From contig JAGXRM010000032.1 of the NCBI GenBank assembly GCA_018335855.1, positions 58,579-122,578 of the forward strand: a stretch of 64,000 bases of DNA. Reading direction: 5' to 3'. This DNA comes from Clostridiales bacterium (lineage in GTDB: Bacteria; Bacillota; Dethiobacteria; Dethiobacterales; Dethiobacteraceae). The translations under genes and the position numbers were made by a program. Below the pieces are notes generated by a model. The model did not search any database. It saw nothing but the letters and a program-made list of their open reading frames with translations, and was not told the origin of the DNA. Shown here in pieces: positions 59,442 to 64,000 of the stretch. Each line of letters opens with the position of its first letter. The first letter of the stretch is position 1.

Positions 59442-59673
59442 GATCTGCCCTGATTACGCATATCTCGTATTTCCTCAGTAGATATTTGGTTCTTTAATTG
59501 AATTACGAATTCGGTCCATTTTGCTTGAAGATACCTGCCTATGTGGAGTATGAAGAGTACGTAATGCAGCATCAACCATAAACTCCGAGAGGGACTTGCC
59601 GCGCAAACTCGCTTCTGCTTTTAAAACATTTATGAAGCTCCTTATCTACATACACACTAATTTTCTCTGCCAT
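59438..59673 (-). pseudogene. Ribbon-helix-helix antitoxin (VapB-like), frameshifted
   Basis: The ATG at 59673 follows GGGGGTGATG. It begins MAEKISVYVDKELHKCFK, then needs a frame change for 'KAEASLRGKSLSEFMVDAAL' and a second one for 'YLQAKWTEFVIQLKNQISTE' and EIRDMRNQGRS. Joined, it is a complete RHH protein that would overlap the toxin ATG by the usual ATGA pattern. Two frameshifts show decay. Confidence 0.7.
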
Positions 59674-59794
59674 TGCATCACCCCCATTTGTTTTTATCAT
59701 AGCTATCTGCTGTGAGAGGAAAGAAGCCACCAGCAAACAGTCGGTTAGCCCTTATAGAGAACGAGAAAACCACCTGCAGAACTGAAGTGGTTAT

Positions 59795-59842
59795 GACTAA
59801 AAGGCTTACCGAATACTGTTTAGTATTCAGCAAGCCCTTTAT
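59795..59842 (-). terminator. Terminator of the lipoprotein gene
   Basis: AAGGCTT and AAGCCCTT, with inner GAATACT/AGTATTC, form a long stem; on the minus strand the tail is TTTTAGTC. Confidence 0.7.
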
Positions 59843-62347
59843 CTATTCAATATATTTCCCGTAAACTTTCAGTTTAAGAATGGCTTCCCCCGGTGATTTA
59901 TGGCTCATCAGCATAGCATTCTTAATCACTTCCATTTCTTTAAAACCACCTAGGGGAGATATACCTGGCTGATTAAACTGCTGCCCGGGGATGCCCTGGG
60001 ATTCCAAAAGGCTACTTATGTCTATGTCTGCACCCGGCAAGTTGGCATCAGGAAGCATAGTTAATATTTTGCTGAAATCTGCCTTGAACCAGTCGGACAT
60101 GGGAGATTGGTAGGTAAAAACGTCTATTTCCCTTTCCAGTCTAAGTCCTTCTCCTGTCCAGTCTTTGGCATCTAACGCCACAGCAATGATTTGCGACAAA
60201 CCGTCCATTGGCATCGGGAAATTCATTTCTATTATACCAATAGGATCTGGTAAGTACATTTTAGTAAATCCTTTTAATGTATCGTATTCTTTTATTGCGG
60301 GTACAAGAATAAACATTCCCGCCGGAGGGGTATTATCGGTAAATCCGAATTTTTTCAACTCTTCCGGGTCAACTTCACTATTATTGGTCAGCTTTTTCAT
60401 AATCCTTGCCATGCTATTATGGATATCCACTTCCTTAACAGACATGCTGTACCTGCCTGTAGATTCCAGCAATGACCTGCCCTGATATACCCCGTTGCCG
60501 CTGAAACTATATTCAGATGTCTCAACCAAAAACAGAAAGTGGTCAATCATCTTTATTCTTTCTTTCAACGTGGTAGTGGATGTCCATTCAAAATCTTCCA
60601 CTTTGTAAACAAACTCGGCGTTAATTGTTATGTCCAACCTGTCAGGACATCTGCCAGTCTTTATGGTGAAACCGTCAACCGGATTATTTGTCCCTTCTTT
60701 TTTAAAGTTGGCATTTGCATAGACTATTGAGAGAAAATCAATCTCGTCTTCCTTGTTGTTACGGCAGAAGTGGATTGATTGAGCAGCAGACCAATCCTCA
60801 TAATGCCATGTGCCGTCATACCTTCTGTAAATCCCAATGCGCGTCAGGTATTTGTCATCATCCAGGCGGTTATCGAAATAAATGTCTATGTGCTTTATAT
60901 CTTCATTGTTTTTATTAATAAGGAAAACCTTATGTTGATGGGCACCGGGACTTAGAGATATGCTTTCAGTTTTTTCATCGTCCGTTTTTAAACTATATTT
61001 GCTGAGTGCTTTACCTGATATTACGCCGGGAAGGGGGCCACTGTCATTGTATCGTTTAAAAATGAACTCATTAATATTGTTAAGTGCAAAGTCGGCATAC
61101 AACCCCTTCATCCCCGACACTTTTTCGGACAGGTATTCCCTAACCGTTCCCGGACCTCTTCGGGCGGTTTCCCACAGTATATCGGATACTATATTGTTAC
61201 CAGCATAATCGGACAGGTAATAAAACAACATGTAACTACAGTATTCAAAATTATTGCCGAAACTTATTCTGTCTTCATGCAGTGTTCTGAAAAATCTGGG
61301 TAGGAATCTGTGCTCTGTGTTAAAATGATCGTAAACATAATGTTCAGACCAAGTGGCAGTTGCCTCCATCAACCATTTTACATCAGCAGTAGTTGGAGAC
61401 AACTTCATTTCAAACTGAAATATATGGAACAACTCATGAACTGTGGTTGCAGAAATCAATTCCGGGTTATTAACCAGCGAAGCAGCAATGCGGATTCTAT
61501 AATTATCTTTACCTTTCCAGGCTTGCCCATATAACCTTTCACTTAAAGGCAATAACTCAACCAGCAGCGGCTTGGTCGGAGACAGACCCAGCAGTTCTTC
61601 AAATTCTACCCAGCCCAGCATTAAAGCATCCTCAATATCCCTGATAGCCATATTGTAGGTAAGCTTTTTGTCAGCATCCCAGGAACTGTGTTCATAATAA
61701 GTTATTTTTATCTCCACACCGTTAATATCAAAAGAGTGGACAACAAAAACTTCACTATTCTCCGCCGCATGGGCCACGGAGGCGAACCGGAAACTCTCCG
61801 GCAGATAGGTGGATATACTTTCTGCCCTATTTTTCGGGTACCAGTAGCTCTCCGCTTGAGAAATAGGCACAATAAAAGGAGTAACCGCCTTCTGTATTTC
61901 CGGGTTCAGGTTATCCCAGTTGTCTACCAGATGCTGAATTTCAAATTGAGGAGATTCCACACCTTCTGTTAACCCTTTGTACTTTTCGGGAACAAGTTCG
62001 GGAGCATAGGCTGCCAGCACAAAAAGTTTTGCCTGTTCATCCCTGGATATATTGCCAGCCTCGTATTCCCTAAGGATATTATAAAACGTGTCCGGGGGAG
62101 GTTTTTCATAATCATCCGGTTGCGAGAATAAAACCTTTAATTCATTGTCTATATTGTCGTCTGCCATAAGACTTTTCGTTGCATCACTAAAAAAGGGAAC
62201 AAGCTCTTTTTCGTACTGACCTGTGCTATCCTGCTCAAAAGGTATTTTGCTTTCTTTTTGAGAATTTGAAGAAAAACATCCGGATGTTAAAACAGCTATA
62301 ATTATAATAAAACTTAGGATTATGAGCCTGTATTTATTCTTTGCCAT
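59843..62347 (-). CDS. Large lipoprotein with HExxH metallopeptidase-like domain
   Basis: 834 residues. The signal peptide has a lipobox, LTSGC, with the lipidated Cys at residue 24. A zinc motif HELFH is at residues 304-308 ('TTVHELFHIFQFEMKLSPTT'), followed by 'WLMEATATWSEHYVYDHF' with Glu328, the third ligand candidate in gluzincins. The rest (about 450-834) is beta-rich and carries no motif that I know. It would be anchored outside the membrane. Function and substrate are unknown; it is unlike any gene near it and may be acquired. A terminator lies just past the stop. Confidence 0.8.
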   Translation of the reverse strand: MAKNKYRLIILSFIIIIAVLTSGCFSSNSQKESKIPFEQDSTGQYEKELVPFFSDATKSLMADDNIDNELKVLFSQPDDYEKPPPDTFYNILREYEAGNISRDEQAKLFVLAAYAPELVPEKYKGLTEGVESPQFEIQHLVDNWDNLNPEIQKAVTPFIVPISQAESYWYPKNRAESISTYLPESFRFASVAHAAENSEVFVVHSFDINGVEIKITYYEHSSWDADKKLTYNMAIRDIEDALMLGWVEFEELLGLSPTKPLLVELLPLSERLYGQAWKGKDNYRIRIAASLVNNPELISATTVHELFHIFQFEMKLSPTTADVKWLMEATATWSEHYVYDHFNTEHRFLPRFFRTLHEDRISFGNNFEYCSYMLFYYLSDYAGNNIVSDILWETARRGPGTVREYLSEKVSGMKGLYADFALNNINEFIFKRYNDSGPLPGVISGKALSKYSLKTDDEKTESISLSPGAHQHKVFLINKNNEDIKHIDIYFDNRLDDDKYLTRIGIYRRYDGTWHYEDWSAAQSIHFCRNNKEDEIDFLSIVYANANFKKEGTNNPVDGFTIKTGRCPDRLDITINAEFVYKVEDFEWTSTTTLKERIKMIDHFLFLVETSEYSFSGNGVYQGRSLLESTGRYSMSVKEVDIHNSMARIMKKLTNNSEVDPEELKKFGFTDNTPPAGMFILVPAIKEYDTLKGFTKMYLPDPIGIIEMNFPMPMDGLSQIIAVALDAKDWTGEGLRLEREIDVFTYQSPMSDWFKADFSKILTMLPDANLPGADIDISSLLESQGIPGQQFNQPGISPLGGFKEMEVIKNAMLMSHKSPGEAILKLKVYGKYIE

Positions 62348-62361
62348 TGCTTTTCCCCCTC

Positions 62362-62409
62362 ACTGTGACGTACTTCCACCACCTAAGAGGTGGGGGCTTC
62401 TTGGGACAC
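62362..62409 (-). mobile_element. Possible IS200/IS605-like end
   Basis: CCACCACCTAAGAGGTGGGG (about 62371-62390) followed by GCTTCTTGGG. On the minus strand the hairpin preceded by GAAGCCC and followed by GTACGTCAC resembles the right end of IS200/IS605 elements. The transposase is absent. This is recognised from memory only. Confidence 0.4.
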
Positions 62410-62568
62410 CAGCTATCGCCGGTATAATTACCAAGCTATCCCCGTTCGCCCATTGGTATTCCTGTTAAACTTTGACAGTTCTGTACTGGGGTGAGCTTTA
62501 TTATTCTCTAACCCGCGGGTGTAACACTAACTGTCTCTCCATCAATAGGGATAATTAGTTGCTCATCA
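62410..62568. other. Degenerate sequence between the mobile-element remnants
   Basis: On the minus strand two short frames can be read ('ISDEQLIIPIDGETVSVTPA' and 'GLENNKAHPSTELSKFNRNT') that seem to be joined by a frameshift near 62510. I do not recognise a family. It is probably the decayed end of an element. Confidence 0.35.
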
Positions 62569-62733
62569 CTAATTCCATTTTTTCCAATATACCTTCTGTA
62601 TTAGTCGGGACCAATTCTTGCGAAACTCTTTTTTGGTAATATCGGTATCTATCAGTGCAGGCACCACTTCAGGTGTGCCTGCACTTTTGCGCATGCCACG
62701 GGATTTATTGGAGTAGATTTTATTCATTGTACC
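62569..62733 (-). pseudogene. IS91-like transposase C-terminal fragment
   Basis: On the minus strand the frame reads 'YSNKSRGMRKSAGTPEVVPA' then 'LIDTDITKKEFRKNWSRLIQ' KVYWKKWN and stops. 'YSNKSRG' and 'RLIQKIYEVDPL'-type tails are found in IS91-family transposases, as I recall. Only about 50 residues remain, fused to the end of the S1 peptidase gene region. It overlaps the stop codon of that gene. Confidence 0.5.
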
Positions 62734-63871
62734 ATAAGGGTCTATTAATGTTTAGATCTTGTCTTATGCCGTCCATTGGACTATAATATGTCCACCCGTA
62801 GCCGTCATCCGCCGAAACAGTTATTCCAAGTATGCTAACATTACTTTCATCGGTAGCATTAGTAAACGGCCCGCCGCTATCTCCATCCCAACTTCTAATC
62901 TCTACTCTAACTTGATCATATAAGGTTCCATATTTTTTACTGTCTTGAGTATGATACCTCCTAAGTATTTTACCGTTTCCTGTTCCAGAAGATATGCCAT
63001 GTCTAGTTACTATCATTCCTACTGGAGTATTATTTTGGGAAACCCAACCGTGTACCCCCAAGTAGCGATAAATAAAGCCTTGAACCTGTGTTGTTGGTAC
63101 CCACGCCGCATCGGAGTAGCGAGCTCCTTGCGGATCTCTAGTTACTTTATTAATATAATTATTAGAACTAAATTCTGGCTGATAAATGTGATCATTTGTT
63201 CCTGTTACTGCATGTCCAGAAACAACTATGCCTCTATTACCTTGATTATCGATTGCACTGAAGCCTAGTGAGTGTTTTCCATTTGGATTTATATTGCTTG
63301 CAGATTGAACGGCAATTGCACCCATTAGGGGTCTATGTCGATCAAATCTGGACACTGGTCGTGGAGTATTTGCTTGTTCAAAAATAATTATAGAAGATGG
63401 TACATCTAACGCATTTAATATTTGGATTACTATTTCAGATTCATCGGTATCATCAAGCCCTATAGATATCTTATTTACCTTTTCATCAATTCCTATACCC
63501 GTAACGCTTGGAATTTGCAACACTTCATCTCTAATTTGATTATAAATATACCAAACTTCATCAAAAGTAAATTCTCTTTTTTCAAAAATTATTGGATTTT
63601 TTCCTGCAATTGCTTTAATTGCATTTATAAACACTGGATTTAGATCGGTAAGACCTACAACAAGTATATTATTTTCATTAATATAGGCCCCACTGTAAGG
63701 CACATTTAAACTTTTGTTTTCAATTGCTTTGTTAATATTAATGAATGCGTTTATTGCTTGGTCTTGACTTGAATTGAACAACTGAGCTTCAGAATTTTTA
63801 ATTAAAGAAAAGGAAACAAGGATGATAATACTAGCTAACAAAATAATACATGCTTTTTTCTCCATTTTCAT
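62720..63871 (-). CDS. Secreted S1-family serine protease
   Basis: 383 residues from the ATG at 63871 with GGGGGTG upstream. A signal peptide (residues 1-29) is followed by a pro-like region (about 35-165). The chymotrypsin-like triad is His220 ('GIVVSGHAVTGTNDHIYQ'), Asp254 ('QGARYSDAAWVP') and Ser332 ('RSWDGDSGGPFTNA'). The His motif SGHAV replaces the usual TAGHC, so the disulfide there is absent. The pro-region recalls alpha-lytic-type proteases, where it guides folding. The gene is AT-rich compared with its neighbours and lies directly after a 23S rRNA gene, so it may be acquired. Confidence 0.85.
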   Translation of the reverse strand: MKMEKKACIILLASIIILVSFSLIKNSEAQLFNSSQDQAINAFININKAIENKSLNVPYSGAYINENNILVVGLTDLNPVFINAIKAIAGKNPIIFEKREFTFDEVWYIYNQIRDEVLQIPSVTGIGIDEKVNKISIGLDDTDESEIVIQILNALDVPSSIIIFEQANTPRPVSRFDRHRPLMGAIAVQSASNINPNGKHSLGFSAIDNQGNRGIVVSGHAVTGTNDHIYQPEFSSNNYINKVTRDPQGARYSDAAWVPTTQVQGFIYRYLGVHGWVSQNNTPVGMIVTRHGISSGTGNGKILRRYHTQDSKKYGTLYDQVRVEIRSWDGDSGGPFTNATDESNVSILGITVSADDGYGWTYYSPMDGIRQDLNINRPLWYNE

Positions 63872-63931
63872 TATACACCCCCTATATTTTATTATATGTA
63901 AAGGATTTCAAGAACATATTAACATTGTTTA

Positions 63932-64000
63932 AGGTCAAGCCCTCGACCTATTAGTACCGGTCCGCTTAAGACATTGCTGCCCTTACACTCCCGGCCTATC
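63932..64000 (-). rRNA. 23S ribosomal RNA, 3' end (partial)
   Basis: On the minus strand the sequence GATAGGCCGGGAGTGTAAGG, then AAGCGGACCGGTACTAATAG and GTCGAGGGCTTGACC is the conserved end of bacterial 23S rRNA. The gene runs in from beyond the window. The last conserved bases are at about 63932. No 5S gene is seen in the 60 bases before the protease gene. Confidence 0.93.

Overview
The window looks like chromosomal DNA of a Gram-positive anaerobe of the class Clostridia, in the Peptococcaceae/Syntrophomonadaceae/Dethiobacter range. The evidence is the IreB-AlaS, RuvX, DUF1292, MltG and U32 peptidase neighbourhood, strong AGGAGG ribosome sites, GTG and TTG starts, a Bacillus-type fadN-fadA-fadE order, a BofC-like protein, CstA, and a sigma-54 regulator beside a B12-dependent mutase. 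The genus is inference. Most genes lie on the minus strand.

Layout. 1-0.8 kb: the tail of a Crp/Fnr-like regulator, a small wHTH-like protein and an MTH865-family protein. 1-13.3 kb: housekeeping genes (transpeptidase PBP, U32 peptidase, MltG, DUF1292, RuvX, ferredoxin-type aldo/keto reductase, IreB, AlaS, AI-2E permease, PRC-barrel, BofC-like, YebC, CoA-binding protein). 13.3-18.7 kb: UvsE, a broken FAD/Rieske oxidoreductase, a GAF-GGDEF cyclase, a lytic transglycosylase and CoaE. 18.7-25 kb: beta-oxidation genes fadN-fadA-fadE with a divergent MarR regulator. 25-32.5 kb: a heme/CopD membrane protein, two trans-sulfuration enzymes with CysK, a DUF1405 protein, ThiE, BioY with a BirA-type operator, and an NYN-LOTUS protein. 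32.6-41.7 kb: class I aldolase, two MBL hydrolases, CstA, a panE remnant, FabH and a glutaconate-type CoA-transferase. 42-45.2 kb: a TetR-controlled ABC exporter operon. 45.3-53 kb: an NRDE protein, a secreted protein, a rearranged pair of redox genes and, most notably, a sigma-54-controlled acyl-CoA mutase (large and B12 subunits plus dedicated activator). 53-58.4 kb: a lipid kinase, a REP-associated Y1 transposase bracketed by a perfect 25-bp inverted repeat, and carB without carA. 58.4-64 kb: an accessory stretch with a decayed toxin-antitoxin pair, an HTH-Uma2 fragment, a large lipoprotein metallopeptidase, mobile-element debris, a secreted S1 protease and the 3' end of a 23S rRNA gene.

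How the parts fit. The fad operon, the CoA-transferase, FabH and the acyl-CoA mutase all handle acyl-CoA and suit an organism that ferments or syntrophically oxidises fatty or branched acids. The mutase lacks, by my remembered alignment, the Arg and the His typical of methylmalonyl-CoA mutase, so its substrate is unclear. A second theme is genome erosion. Short palindromic repeats built around GGGACGGTTCTC or GGGGTCAGGTTTG cores lie between genes at about nine loci, and several genes (FAD/Rieske protein, panE, a ferredoxin, a CGAxxG protein, a toxin-antitoxin pair) are truncated or frameshifted.
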